Positions 35,734 through 45,816 are shown, counted from the first letter of the stretch. The stretch: DNA of 64,000 bases from Pseudoalteromonas haloplanktis ATCC 14393 (GCF_000238355.1 NZ_AHCA01000007.1:185283-249282), one strand, 5' to 3'. The notes: generated by a model not told the origin, from the letters alone. Program-made: numbers and translations.

Positions 35734-37221
35734 CTAAACAAAATCGATTAAAAATCCCACTTTTTTCAAATACTTTTGCTCTTGCTGTAAATCTGCATGC
35801 AGCAAGGTTTGCTCACTGAGCCAGCCCAGTGGAAACTGCAATAACATACTATTACCTTTTACAGAAACTGCTAACTCCTGATGCTGGTCATTCAAGCGCT
35901 TTTGGTTAAGTAATACTGCTAATCGCAGTAAGACAATTAATTGCAATATTTGAAAGTGTGGTACTGAAAGTAGCGTTGGAAATTGCTCTAAACGCACTTT
36001 TTTACGGTAAAAGCGTATCATGCAGCTAAGCAATGTTTGTTGCTGCTGCGTAAATCCAGGTAATTGGCTATTTTCAACCACATACGCACTATGCTTATGT
36101 AAGCCCGATGAATTGATTCCTAAACCTACTTCATGTAACTGTGCAGCCCATAGCAACAGCTGATGATTATCTAACGAGTCAAGTTGCCATTCTTTTTGTA
36201 CTTGTAGGAATAACCAGTCAGCAGTGTTTGCAACACGTTGAGCATGAACCTTATCGATTGTGTTTCTTTCGCTTAAATTAGCAATAGTGTTGGTACGTAT
36301 ATCTTTAAGCGCTAATTTTTGCTGCATTTCATGGAGCAGGCCTTCTCGTAGTGAAAAGTCGCTATAATCCATTTCAGTAATATTAAATAGCTGAAAAATA
36401 GCAATTAAAATAGCCAAGCCACCACAAATACTTACTTGGCGCTCAGGGCTTAAACCTTCAATTAATAAGTTATCAATGGTTTTTGCAGCAATAAATTGGG
36501 TTTTTAGTTCAAGTAACCGCTCTAAGGTGATATTTTTTTGTTCAGGGTCATTAGCACTGATCATCGCAAGTATTGATTTTATAGTGCCGGAGGTGCCCAC
36601 CACAGATTGCCAGCCAGTATTAATATAATTGGCAAAAATAACTTCAAGTTCTTGCTCGGCTTTTATTTGTGCTTTGTTAAAACGTTTGTCGTTAATAATA
36701 CCATCGGCAAAAAATTGCTTGGTATAGCTTACGCAGCCCATATTGCGACTTGAGAGCAGCTTATGTTTAAAATGCTTGCCAATAATTAGCTCGGTACTAC
36801 CACCGCCAATATCAATCACTAAACGGTTTTCATCATGATGAATATAATGAGCAACACCTTGATAAATTAACCGAGCTTCCTCTTGACCTGAGATCACATC
36901 AATATGGTAGGGGAAAACGTTACTTGCTTGAGTTAAAAATGAATTAATATTTTTAGCACGTCGTAATGTATAGGTTGCGGCTATTTTTACGTTACTTGCT
37001 GGAAAGTCTTGCAGCGTGTTGGCAAACTGTTTCAATACAGCCAATGCTCTGTCTATCGCAGTTTGGCTTAGTTGGTTTCTATCATCTAAGCCATCAGCTA
37101 AATAAACCCGTTGCTTTTCTTTGTGAAGAATTTGCAAAGAGCCATCGACTTCTCTGGCAACGACCAAATGAAAACTGTTGGAGCCTAAATCGACCGCAGC
37201 TATTGAGGGATAATCATTCAT
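35734..37221 (-). CDS. ppx: exopolyphosphatase (Ppx/GppA family)
   Basis: 495 residues, cytoplasmic. Hydrolyses terminal phosphates of polyphosphate (or pppGpp in GppA). The N-terminal actin-like ATPase fold has AAVDLGSNSFHLVVA, the catalytic Glu region SGQEEARLIYQGV, and IDIGGGSTELIIG. The C-terminal half is an HD-like helical domain with LLWAAQLHEVGLGIN and HKHSAYVVENS. It overlaps ppk by eight bases, so it is called Ppx rather than GppA by context. Confidence 0.92.
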   Translation of the reverse strand: MNDYPSIAAVDLGSNSFHLVVAREVDGSLQILHKEKQRVYLADGLDDRNQLSQTAIDRALAVLKQFANTLQDFPASNVKIAATYTLRRAKNINSFLTQASNVFPYHIDVISGQEEARLIYQGVAHYIHHDENRLVIDIGGGSTELIIGKHFKHKLLSSRNMGCVSYTKQFFADGIINDKRFNKAQIKAEQELEVIFANYINTGWQSVVGTSGTIKSILAMISANDPEQKNITLERLLELKTQFIAAKTIDNLLIEGLSPERQVSICGGLAILIAIFQLFNITEMDYSDFSLREGLLHEMQQKLALKDIRTNTIANLSERNTIDKVHAQRVANTADWLFLQVQKEWQLDSLDNHQLLLWAAQLHEVGLGINSSGLHKHSAYVVENSQLPGFTQQQQTLLSCMIRFYRKKVRLEQFPTLLSVPHFQILQLIVLLRLAVLLNQKRLNDQHQELAVSVKGNSMLLQFPLGWLSEQTLLHADLQQEQKYLKKVGFLIDFV

Positions 37222-39301
37222 TATTATAATTGCCTTCCCATTTTTTTAAGTGATCGTAAATTGCAATTTGCGAGCGAATTTTCTTACGATTTCCGCGTCT
37301 TACATAATGGTTCTTTTGTTCACTATCAATAATACGCGCTTTGGTGCGATCTTTAAATTGTAGCTCAAGTACATCGATGATCAGCTGTTTGAGTTTTTCA
37401 TCATAAATAGGCACGCCCACTTCAACCCGATGATCAAGGTTACGAGTCATCCAATCTGCGGATGAAATATACACTTTTTCATCGCCGTTATTAGCAAATA
37501 CCATCACTCGCGGGTGCTCTAAAAAGCGATCAACAATACTAATAACGCGGATGTTGTCGCTAAAGTTAGTAAGGCCCGGTACTAAGGAGCACATACCACG
37601 AACTATAATCCTAATTTTAACCCCACTACGCGCCGCTAAGTACAAACAATCGACTAGCTCTTTATCAACTAAGTTATTTATTTTTAATGTTATTCTACCT
37701 TGTTTACCACTTTCGGCATGAGCAATTTCTTGATGAATTAAACCAATTAGCAGTTGTCTTGCGTTTACTGGCGAAATCATTAAGTGTTCAAATACAAAGG
37801 GTTTATAGCTACTTTCAATAAATTTAAATACGCTATCGCTTTCATCACAAATGCCTTGATGCTTAGTGAATAAGCTAAAGTCAGTGTAGATTTTTGCGGT
37901 CTTTTCGTGAAAATTGCCAGTGCCGATATGGGCGTACTTAACGATTTGGCCTTTCTCGCGACGGTGCACAATACATAACTTACTGTGTACTTTGAGTGCA
38001 GGAATGCCAAAAATAACTTTAATACCGGCACTACTGAGCACTTTTGCCCACTCAATATTATTTTGCTCATCAAAACGTGCTTTAAGTTCAACCATTACCG
38101 TTACTTTCTTGCCATTTTTTGCGGCATTAATAAGTGACGATATAAGCCGTGACTTGCTCGCTACGCGATAAATGTTGACCTTAATTTGTGTCACATTAGG
38201 ATCAAATGCAGCTTGGCGAACATACTCTAGCAAATGGTTAAATGTATGATACGGATAGTAAAGTAAGATATCTTGTTGACTAATCGCTGCAAATATACTG
38301 GCATGGTTGTTAAAGGCTGTACTTTGTAAAGCGGGCAGTGGTTTGTTCTCTAAATATTGGCGGCCAACATTGGGAAAACCAATAAAGTCTCTAAAATTAC
38401 GGTAGCGGCCGCCGGGGATCAAGGCGTCGTGGTGAGTTACACCTAAGCGCTTCTTCATTACTTTGAGCATCGATTCAGGCATTGTTTGATCATAAACTAA
38501 TCGCACCGGCTCGGCATAAATGCGTTGTTTAAGGCCCTTAGACATTTTATCTAAAATGCCTTCTTCTAATTCATCATCGAGGTTGTATTCTGCATCACGA
38601 GTTAATTTTATGGCGTAACCTTGAATGTTATCAAAGTCAAAAAAACTACTAAAAATATCACTTAAGAAGAAGGTAATAATATCGTCTAACATCACAATAG
38701 TTTTATGACGACGAGTTTTCTCAGGCGGTAAAATAATAAATCGAGGCACGCGATCGGTTGGTACTTCAAGCATGGCGTAATGGCTTTTGTCATTACTCAT
38801 CTCAACAAACATATACGTCATGGTATCGTTGATTTGATCTGAATAATCTTTGTTTTCATCTAATAAAATAGGTGAGATATGCTGTAATACGTTATCGAAG
38901 AAAAACTTTCTTAACCAATTGGTATGAAACTCACTCAGCTGCTCAGGTCGGTCAACATGAATATTGTGAGCAATCAGATCTTTTAAAATTTGTTCGTGGA
39001 TCTGGTTAAATTTTTTGCCTAACTGCAGTACTTTTTGTTGAATTTGAGTCAGTAAAATTTCGTCTTCATCAAAGTTGGTATCAGGGAGTTTGTTTAATAA
39101 AATACGACGTTTAACATCGGCAACACGAACTCTAAAAAACTCATCCATGTTATTTGAAAAAATCCCCAAAAAACGAATGCGCTCAATAATTGGGTTACTT
39201 TTATCTCGCGCTTCTTGTAATACGCGATCGTTAAAAGACAGCCAACTTAACTCTGGGGCGAAATAATTAATCGTTTGAGGTACATCAGCACAGGCGTTCA
39301 T
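37214..39301 (-). CDS. ppk1: polyphosphate kinase 1
   Basis: 695 residues. Builds inorganic polyphosphate from ATP at the inner membrane. The N-terminal YFAPELSWLSFNDRVLQEA and MDEFFRVRVADVKRR are signatures. The autophosphorylated histidine is in KVHSKLCIVHRR, and the second key histidine is in FLEHPRVMVF; KVYISSADWMTRNLDHR follows. Operon order ppk-ppx. A Pho box sits directly upstream, so expression under phosphate starvation is expected. Confidence 0.96.
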   Translation of the reverse strand: MNACADVPQTINYFAPELSWLSFNDRVLQEARDKSNPIIERIRFLGIFSNNMDEFFRVRVADVKRRILLNKLPDTNFDEDEILLTQIQQKVLQLGKKFNQIHEQILKDLIAHNIHVDRPEQLSEFHTNWLRKFFFDNVLQHISPILLDENKDYSDQINDTMTYMFVEMSNDKSHYAMLEVPTDRVPRFIILPPEKTRRHKTIVMLDDIITFFLSDIFSSFFDFDNIQGYAIKLTRDAEYNLDDELEEGILDKMSKGLKQRIYAEPVRLVYDQTMPESMLKVMKKRLGVTHHDALIPGGRYRNFRDFIGFPNVGRQYLENKPLPALQSTAFNNHASIFAAISQQDILLYYPYHTFNHLLEYVRQAAFDPNVTQIKVNIYRVASKSRLISSLINAAKNGKKVTVMVELKARFDEQNNIEWAKVLSSAGIKVIFGIPALKVHSKLCIVHRREKGQIVKYAHIGTGNFHEKTAKIYTDFSLFTKHQGICDESDSVFKFIESSYKPFVFEHLMISPVNARQLLIGLIHQEIAHAESGKQGRITLKINNLVDKELVDCLYLAARSGVKIRIIVRGMCSLVPGLTNFSDNIRVISIVDRFLEHPRVMVFANNGDEKVYISSADWMTRNLDHRVEVGVPIYDEKLKQLIIDVLELQFKDRTKARIIDSEQKNHYVRRGNRKKIRSQIAIYDHLKKWEGNYNNE

Positions 39302-39330
39302 ATTCTATTCCTTGGATAGTAACTGAACAA

Positions 39331-39364
39331 AATATAAAGTACTTAGATGACAAAAAAATGACAA
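39331..39364 (-). promoter_or_regulatory. Pho box and -10 of the ppk-ppx operon
   Basis: Read on the minus strand: TTGTCAT-TTTT-TTGTCAT (39347-39364), two seven-base repeats spaced by four as in PhoB sites (consensus CTGTCAT), then ten bases, then -10 TATATT (39331-39336). The geometry is that of a class II PhoB promoter in which the box replaces the -35. Confidence 0.8.
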
Positions 39365-39365
39365 A

Positions 39366-39385
39366 CGTGTCACTTTTGTGACACG
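39366..39385. promoter_or_regulatory. perfect inverted repeat just upstream of the ppk Pho box
   Basis: CGTGTCAC-TTTT-GTGACACG is an eight-base perfect stem immediately beside the Pho box. It can be read in two ways: as an operator, since each arm contains the half-site TGTCAC, or as the intrinsic terminator of the upstream ACT-domain gene, since on the minus strand it runs into TTTGTCATTTTTTT. Confidence 0.6.
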
Positions 39386-39419
39386 CCAATAGGTGTTAGG
39401 GGTTGCGTATTACAGTGGC

Positions 39420-39926
39420 TTAAGCGTCTTCAATATCAACAATTAGATCTGAGGTAATGGCTTCTAATGCTGCGACTACTTCGTCTTTATTCATCCCTGT
39501 AGGTAGCGCAACTGTAGCTACTGCGCTAAAAATAGGCACTCCCCAGTTTGGTGCGCTTTGCTGTTTAGAGTTTAAGTGGGTGATGTTTGCACCTTTGTGA
39601 CGTAGCACGCCTGCAAGTTCTTGAATAATGCCAGGGCGGTCATTACCTGTGATCACAAAGTTAAGCTGTTCAGCTGGTGTATCAGGTAGTTCATCAGTGC
39701 CAGTTTCAATGCGCACTTCTAACTGTGGTAGGCTGTGTAGCGAGTCTTGTAATTCTTGCAAATGTTCAGCAGGGACTGCTACTTCAATAATACCAGCAAA
39801 ATGGCCTGCTAAATGGCTTAAATTACTGGTAAGCCAGTTACCATGATGATTTAAAATTGCAGAGGAAATATCCTCCACAAGTCCAGAGCGATCTTGCCCC
39901 AAAATTGTTATAACTAATTGCTTCAT
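39420..39926 (-). CDS. double ACT-domain regulator (GcvR-like)
   Basis: 168 residues with two ACT domains (about 3-75 and 87-165). The first starts LVITILGQDRSGLVEDIS, the second LNFVITGNDRPGIIQELAG. This is the layout of GcvR, the glycine cleavage repressor partner of GcvA, which binds glycine and acts by protein contact without DNA binding. No gcv genes are in the window, so the specific role is an inference from the family. Confidence 0.85.
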   Translation of the reverse strand: MKQLVITILGQDRSGLVEDISSAILNHHGNWLTSNLSHLAGHFAGIIEVAVPAEHLQELQDSLHSLPQLEVRIETGTDELPDTPAEQLNFVITGNDRPGIIQELAGVLRHKGANITHLNSKQQSAPNWGVPIFSAVATVALPTGMNKDEVVAALEAITSDLIVDIEDA

Positions 39927-40236
39927 ATAATAAATCCTTTAGGTGCCGTAATTAAATAATAAATGCTCAGGCATGAAATTGTTGTTATATTAAAAAGAAC
40001 CGAATTGAGTATTGACTCAGCCTCCAAATTTGTCCAATTTTTTTACCATTAGTTCAATTTAAAAACAGTAATATAGTGTGAGTTTATCAGATGAATTCTC
40101 TAAACTTATGTTATTTAATAATAAATCACTAAGTTGAAAGTTTTTCAATTTGTCATAAATTTTTAACATGTTGAATATCAACAGTGTTTAATTGGTTGTA
40201 ATGAATATAACGACAAACCCTAAGCAATTATGACGC
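39927..40236. other. intergenic region between gcvR-like gene and pst operon
   Basis: About 310 bases of A/T-rich spacer between divergent genes. The only structure I see besides the pst promoter at its right end is a short inverted repeat TGAGT-N4-ACTCA near 40005-40020. No open frame or RNA gene was found. Confidence 0.6.
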
Positions 40237-40270
40237 TTGTAACAATACTGTCATCTTGGTGAAATATAAT
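40237..40270 (+). promoter_or_regulatory. Pho box and -10 of the pst operon
   Basis: TTGTAAC-AATA-CTGTCAT (40237-40254), the second half a perfect PhoB half-site and the first matching four of seven. Ten bases later comes -10 TATAAT (40265-40270). The spacing is the same as at the ppk promoter. Confidence 0.8.
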
Positions 40271-40301
40271 CTAGCCAACGTTAAGATTTATAGGTGTTTC
40301 G

Positions 40302-42539
40302 ATGACTTCCAATCCGAATAAACCGTCTTTTAATACGGATAGAAGCCGTCTATTCAAAGATCGGTTTGCCCAATTTAGCATTACCGCTGGCGGTATTATG
40401 GTATTGATAGCTTTGCTATTGATATTTTTCTATTTGTTGTACGTTGTGCAACCTATTTTCGAATCAGCGAAAGTAGAGACACGTGATAGCTTTCCCCTAA
40501 GTAATGCAGAGCAAATTGTAGGTTTAGGTGTAGAAGAACAAACCGAAGTGGCCTTTTTACTAAGCCAACAAGGCAGCGTTGATTTCTATAGTGTTGAGAA
40601 ACAAAGTTTCGGTAAGAAACTTCAAAGCTTAGCGATTCCACTAGAGAGCGATGTGAGCAGTTTTGCCGTTAGCGCCCCTTTTCAAGGGCATTATGCATAC
40701 GGACTTGAAAACGGCTCAGTGGTTTTAGTTGCCCCTAAGTTTTTAGTCACGTTTCCTAATAATGAACGTCAATTAACACCGCGCTTAGGTTATCCGCTTG
40801 GTGAGGATTCACCATTACAAGTTGACGCTGAAGGTGCCGCAATTAAACAGTTTGCTTTCAGTCATTTTGAAGATAAAACCGCCGTTGTGGCACAAACTGA
40901 AGACAAGCGCGTTATTTTTAGTAGCTTTGTTGCTGAAGAAAACATGTTCAGCGGTGAAGTTGAGTGGCTCATTGAGCGCACCGAACTTGATGTGGAAGGG
41001 CGTGTTGACCAACTATTAATGTCACCAGATACCACCCGTACTTTTGTTCGTTCAGCCAATCAAATTTATGTTTATGATACGCGTTATCCAGGTGAAGTTG
41101 AGCTGATTCAGATGCTGGCTGCAAATGAAGAAAATGCCAACCTAGTGGCGGCACAGTTATTAGCTGGCGCTAATTCATTGATGCTGGCTAATGATAATGG
41201 CGAAGTATCACAGTGGTTTGAAGTTAACACGGATACTGGGCGTGAATATCAAAAAATACGTGCTTTTGAAACGTCAAAACAGCCTAAGTTAGATATCTTC
41301 ACTGAGTTCTATCGTCGTACTTTCTTCACCACGAGTAGTAACGGTGAGCTTGGTGTGTATTACACCACCAGTGAAGCTAAATTATGGCAAGGCAAAATCA
41401 GTGACGGCCCGATTGAAAACTTTGCTGTTGCACCGCGCTCAAATGCGGCGCTTATCTTAGCGGATAATAAACTTACTGTGGTTGAAATTCATAATGAACA
41501 CCCAGAAGTAACCTGGTCGGCATTATGGCAAGAAGTATGGTACGAAGGTTACCCAGAGCCAGGTTATATCTGGCAATCAACCTCGGCGGGGGATGATTTT
41601 GAATCAAAATTCTCTTTAGTGCCAATTTCGTTCGGTACTATCAAGGCTGCAATGTATGCGATGTTATTTGCCGTGCCAATCGCACTTTCTGCGGCAATTT
41701 ACACTGCTTACTTTATGTCTGGCTCATTACGCAAAGTAGTGAAACCAACCGTAGAAATTATGGAAGCATTACCAACTGTAATCTTAGGGTTTTTAGCGGG
41801 TTTGTGGCTTGCTCCACTTATTGAAGAGCACTTGCCAGCCATTGTCGGCTTATTGTTTATGCTGCCTGTGGGGATTCTATTAACCGCATTTGCATGGACC
41901 AAATTACCACAAAGTATTCGTCACCGTGTACCAGATGGGGCGCATTCAATTTTACTTATTCCAGTGTTGTTATTAATTGGCTGGTTAGCATTTGCGATGA
42001 GTGGCGCAATCGAACTTTGGATGTTTGACGGTAATGTGCGTCAATATTTAACGAATGAACTTGGTATGACATTTGACCAACGTAACTCTCTAGTTGTTGG
42101 TATTGCAATGGGATTTGCGGTTATTCCAACTATTTTCTCAATTGCAGAAGATGCTGTGTTTAGTGTGCCAAAGCATTTATCAAATGGTTCATTAGCGCTG
42201 GGAGCAACGCAATGGCAAACATTGGTAAGTGTTGTGCTATTAACTGCCAGCCCAGGTATTTTCTCAGCAGTGATGATGGGCCTCGGTCGCGCCGTAGGTG
42301 AAACCATGATCGTACTGATGGCAACAGGTAACACGCCAATAATGGATTGGAGCATTTTCCAAGGTATGCGTACTTTAGCAGCTAATATCGCAGTAGAAAT
42401 GCCAGAGTCGGAAGTGGGTAGTTCACACTATCGAATTCTATTCTTAGCCGCATTTGTATTATTCATATTCACCTTTATTTTTAACACAATTGCTGAGTTT
42501 GTTCGTCAGCAGTTGCGTGATAAATACAGCTCGATGTAA
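40302..42539 (+). CDS. pstC: phosphate ABC transporter permease PstC, extended form
   Basis: 745 residues, more than twice the Escherichia coli length. One TM (about 27-50), then a periplasmic region of about 390 residues with beta-propeller-like repeating segments, then a six-helix permease core (about 445-740). The core has KPTVEIMEALPTVILGFLAG and the cytoplasmic coupling loop GSLALGATQWQTL, which contacts PstB, and GRAVGETMIVLMATGN. It imports phosphate with PstA, PstB and a PstS binding protein. No pstS is adjacent. A Pho box is 48 bases upstream of the start. Confidence 0.92.
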   Translation: MTSNPNKPSFNTDRSRLFKDRFAQFSITAGGIMVLIALLLIFFYLLYVVQPIFESAKVETRDSFPLSNAEQIVGLGVEEQTEVAFLLSQQGSVDFYSVEKQSFGKKLQSLAIPLESDVSSFAVSAPFQGHYAYGLENGSVVLVAPKFLVTFPNNERQLTPRLGYPLGEDSPLQVDAEGAAIKQFAFSHFEDKTAVVAQTEDKRVIFSSFVAEENMFSGEVEWLIERTELDVEGRVDQLLMSPDTTRTFVRSANQIYVYDTRYPGEVELIQMLAANEENANLVAAQLLAGANSLMLANDNGEVSQWFEVNTDTGREYQKIRAFETSKQPKLDIFTEFYRRTFFTTSSNGELGVYYTTSEAKLWQGKISDGPIENFAVAPRSNAALILADNKLTVVEIHNEHPEVTWSALWQEVWYEGYPEPGYIWQSTSAGDDFESKFSLVPISFGTIKAAMYAMLFAVPIALSAAIYTAYFMSGSLRKVVKPTVEIMEALPTVILGFLAGLWLAPLIEEHLPAIVGLLFMLPVGILLTAFAWTKLPQSIRHRVPDGAHSILLIPVLLLIGWLAFAMSGAIELWMFDGNVRQYLTNELGMTFDQRNSLVVGIAMGFAVIPTIFSIAEDAVFSVPKHLSNGSLALGATQWQTLVSVVLLTASPGIFSAVMMGLGRAVGETMIVLMATGNTPIMDWSIFQGMRTLAANIAVEMPESEVGSSHYRILFLAAFVLFIFTFIFNTIAEFVRQQLRDKYSSM

Positions 42540-42553
42540 GTAGGAGACACGAC

Positions 42554-44203
42554 ATGGTAAAGCAGTGGTTTAAGTCAGGTTCTCCTTGGATATGGATGAC
42601 AGGTGGTGCGGTTAGTATCAGTCTGATTTCTGTATTAGGGTTATTAGCCATGATCGCTTGGAAAGGATTAAGCTTTTTCTGGCCATCACAAGTTGTACAG
42701 CTCGAGTTGCAAGGTTCAGTTGCACAACAGACTGTTATTGGTGAAATCTATGACCGTGAAATGGTGCCAAAATCGCGCCTTGAAGCTACCGGTATTGATT
42801 TATCTGGTTTCGATAAAGAGCAGTTAGAACGCTTTTTGATTAAAACCGGTAACCGTGAGTACGTAGACTTAGATTTTCGTTGGGTACTTGAGACCGACAT
42901 TAAATCAAATACTAAACCTGCCGCTATCGCTGTATTTGAGCGTAGTAAAAACGGTAACTTTTACGGCTATGTTGAGCAAGTTATTAAAGACGGTGAGGTT
43001 GTTACCGGCAATAAAATCGCCGTATTAGAAGAATTAGTAGATCGTGCCGTTGATTTAAATGAGCAAGCCCTTGATTTACAAAACGGTGATATTGGCCATA
43101 TTAACTACGAACTAGAGCGCCTACGCTTAAAAGAGAAGTCGTATTTACTTGATGATGCTTTAACCGATGAGCGCGTTGCAGAGCTTGCACAAGCTCGCGC
43201 AGAATTAAGAGCTGAATATAGCGTGTTAGAAAAGCAATTGTTTGCACTGCGTAAACAAGCTAAACGTGACCAAGTAACTGTAAAAGATATGCGCGGTGAA
43301 ATCGTTACTTTACCGCTATACCAAGTACTGGACTTTTGGTTTCCAAATGACATGGGCTTTTTTGCAAAATTAGGTCACTATTTTGTACAGCTAGGTAAAT
43401 TTGTAGCAGATGACCCCCGTGAAGCGAATACTGAAGGCGGTGTATTTCCGGCAATCTTTGGTACAGTGTTTATGGTTATGCTGATGGCTGTGATAGTCAC
43501 GCCGTTCGGGGTTGTGGCAGCTATTTACTTACATGAGTACGCTGCGAAAAATGCAGTAACTAAAATGATCCGCATCGCGGTAATTAACTTAGCAGGTGTC
43601 CCCTCTATTGTTTACGGTGTATTTGGCTTAGGGTTTTTTGTTTATGTATTAGGTGGCAGCTTAGATCAGCTATTCTACCCTGAAGCATCACCAAGCCCTG
43701 TATTTGGTACACCAGGGGTAATGTGGTCAGCGCTAACCTTGGCTATTTTAACCTTACCAGTTGTAATTGTATCAACGGAAGAGGGCTTATCACGTATTCC
43801 AAGTACGGTACGTCATGGTTCATTAGCATTAGGTGCTACGAAAGCGGAAACCTTATGGCGTATCATTGTACCAATGGCAAGTCCGGCTATAATGACAGGT
43901 TTAATATTAGCGGTTGCCCGTGCTGCCGGTGAAGTTGCGCCGTTAATGTTAGTTGGTGTTGTAAAAATGGCACCGACATTACCGCTTGACGGCAACTTCC
44001 CGTACTTTCACTTAGATCGCAAGTTCATGCACTTAGGCTTTCATATATACGATGTTGGTTTCCAAAGCCCGAATGTTGAGGCGGCTCGTCCGTTAGTCTA
44101 TGCCACCGCATTCTTGCTAGTATCAGTGATTATTACCCTGAATATTACCGCAATCGGCATACGTAACCATTTACGTGAAAAGTTTAGATCGCTTGATCAA
44201 TAA
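42554..44203 (+). CDS. pstA: phosphate ABC transporter permease PstA, extended form
   Basis: 549 residues, again longer than usual. After TM1 (about 15-37) there is a periplasmic region of about 240 residues with a charged coiled coil (about 180-235) before the permease core (about 295-545). Core motifs: GVVAAIYLHEYA, GVPSIVYGVFGLGFF, the coupling loop GSLALGATKAETLWRI, and ARAAGEVAPLMLVG. It starts 14 bases after pstC and pairs with it as the membrane channel. Confidence 0.93.
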   Translation: MVKQWFKSGSPWIWMTGGAVSISLISVLGLLAMIAWKGLSFFWPSQVVQLELQGSVAQQTVIGEIYDREMVPKSRLEATGIDLSGFDKEQLERFLIKTGNREYVDLDFRWVLETDIKSNTKPAAIAVFERSKNGNFYGYVEQVIKDGEVVTGNKIAVLEELVDRAVDLNEQALDLQNGDIGHINYELERLRLKEKSYLLDDALTDERVAELAQARAELRAEYSVLEKQLFALRKQAKRDQVTVKDMRGEIVTLPLYQVLDFWFPNDMGFFAKLGHYFVQLGKFVADDPREANTEGGVFPAIFGTVFMVMLMAVIVTPFGVVAAIYLHEYAAKNAVTKMIRIAVINLAGVPSIVYGVFGLGFFVYVLGGSLDQLFYPEASPSPVFGTPGVMWSALTLAILTLPVVIVSTEEGLSRIPSTVRHGSLALGATKAETLWRIIVPMASPAIMTGLILAVARAAGEVAPLMLVGVVKMAPTLPLDGNFPYFHLDRKFMHLGFHIYDVGFQSPNVEAARPLVYATAFLLVSVIITLNITAIGIRNHLREKFRSLDQ

Positions 44204-44230
44204 TTAGTAAAGATTTTATAGGTAACAAAC

Positions 44231-45058
44231 ATGATTACAGTCGCTCCACAAGTAAACCAATCAAGCAGTAGTTTGAAATTGGATTTAGACAATTTAAGCA
44301 CCGAGCAAACAGCACTCGAGATCAAAAACTTAGATCTTTACTATGGTGAAAAACAAGCGCTTAGCTCAGTAAGTATGAACATTCCTAAAGGCCAAGTAAC
44401 GGCATTTATCGGGCCATCGGGCTGCGGTAAGTCAACATTGTTACGTTGTATTAATCGTATGAACGACTTGGTAGATAGCTGTCGTATTGAAGGTGAAATC
44501 TTACTTCATGGCCAGAACATCTATGACAAAAGTGTTGATGTAGCGGCGCTACGTCGTAATGTAGGTATGGTGTTTCAGCGCCCGAACCCATTTCCTAAAT
44601 CAATCTACGAAAATGTAGTTTATGGCCTACGCTTACAGGGTATTAAAGAAAAACGTAAATTAGACGAAGTTGTTGAACAGTCATTACGTGGTGCAGCATT
44701 ATGGGATGAAGTAAAAGACCGTCTTCATGATAGTGCTTTTGGTTTATCGGGTGGTCAGCAGCAGCGTTTAGTCATTGCCCGCTCTATTGCTATTGAGCCT
44801 GAAGTGTTATTACTTGATGAGCCAACATCAGCGCTGGATCCTATTTCAACACTGGTAATTGAAGAGCTAATCAACGATTTAAAAAATAAGTTTACCGTTG
44901 TTATTGTTACCCACAACATGCAACAAGCTGCACGGGTTTCTGATCAAACGGCCTTTATGTACATGGGTGAGTTAATTGAGTATTCAAATACCAATACCTT
45001 GTTTACAACCCCAGCGAAAAAGAAAACTGAAGACTACATTACCGGCCGTTACGGTTAG
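44231..45058 (+). CDS. pstB: phosphate ABC transporter ATPase PstB
   Basis: 275 residues with all ABC ATPase motifs: Walker [11 protein letters not shown]-loop [15 protein letters not shown], signature LSGGQQQR, Walker [14 protein letters not shown], and the H-loop VTHNMQQA. The N-terminal 25 residues precede the conserved [23 protein letters not shown] is typical for PstB. Located directly after pstA. Confidence 0.98.
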   Translation: MITVAPQVNQSSSSLKLDLDNLSTEQTALEIKNLDLYYGEKQALSSVSMNIPKGQVTAFIGPSGCGKSTLLRCINRMNDLVDSCRIEGEILLHGQNIYDKSVDVAALRRNVGMVFQRPNPFPKSIYENVVYGLRLQGIKEKRKLDEVVEQSLRGAALWDEVKDRLHDSAFGLSGGQQQRLVIARSIAIEPEVLLLDEPTSALDPISTLVIEELINDLKNKFTVVIVTHNMQQAARVSDQTAFMYMGELIEYSNTNTLFTTPAKKKTEDYITGRYG

Positions 45059-45114
45059 TAAATCAGTCATATAATTTTCGGGTGACGTAACCAATTTTGA
45101 TAAGAAGGTAGACA

Positions 45115-45816
45115 ATGGAACACAATATTAATAAGCATATTTCTGGCCGCTTTAATCAAGAGCTAGAAAATGTCCGCAACCATGTATTAAGTATGGGTGG
45201 GTTAGTTGAGCAGCAACTTAATAGTGCGCTTGATGCGGTAAGTAATGGCGATGCTGAGTTGGCCCGTAAGGTCCGTGAAAACGACTATAAAATAAACGCC
45301 ATGGAAGTGAGCATTGATGAAGAGTGCACGCGCATCATTGCTCGTCGTCAGCCAGCAGCTAGTGATTTACGCCTCGTTATTGCCATAGCGAAAACCATTG
45401 CAGATTTAGAGCGTATTGGTGATGAAGCGGAGCGTATTGCTAAAGTTGCCCTCGATTCGTTTACTAAAGATCAGCAAGATTTATTGGTGAATATCGAAAA
45501 TATGGGTCGGCAAGTTTCAAAAATGCTGCATGATGTACTTGATGCTTTTGCCCGTATGGATGTGCAAAAAGCGTTTGAAGTACATAAAGAAGATGCCAAG
45601 GTTGACCGAGAATATGAAGCAATTACTCGTCAGATTATGACTTACATGATGGAAGATCCGCGTTCAATTCCAAAAATCATGGATCTAGTGTGGTCAGTGC
45701 GTTCATTAGAGCGCATTGGAGATCGTTGTCAAAATATTTCTGAGTACATTATTTATTTTGTAAACGGCAAAGATATTCGTCATACATCTCAAGAGGATAT
45801 CGAAAAATCGTTATAG
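45115..45816 (+). CDS. phoU: phosphate regulon modulator PhoU
   Basis: 233 residues, all helical, with two three-helix repeats. PhoU links PstSCAB to the PhoR kinase and represses the Pho regulon when phosphate is plentiful. Metal-binding repeat motifs are AKTIADLERIGDEAERIA and SVRSLERIGDRCQNISEYI. It is the last gene of the pst operon; a terminator follows. Confidence 0.97.
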   Translation: MEHNINKHISGRFNQELENVRNHVLSMGGLVEQQLNSALDAVSNGDAELARKVRENDYKINAMEVSIDEECTRIIARRQPAASDLRLVIAIAKTIADLERIGDEAERIAKVALDSFTKDQQDLLVNIENMGRQVSKMLHDVLDAFARMDVQKAFEVHKEDAKVDREYEAITRQIMTYMMEDPRSIPKIMDLVWSVRSLERIGDRCQNISEYIIYFVNGKDIRHTSQEDIEKSL

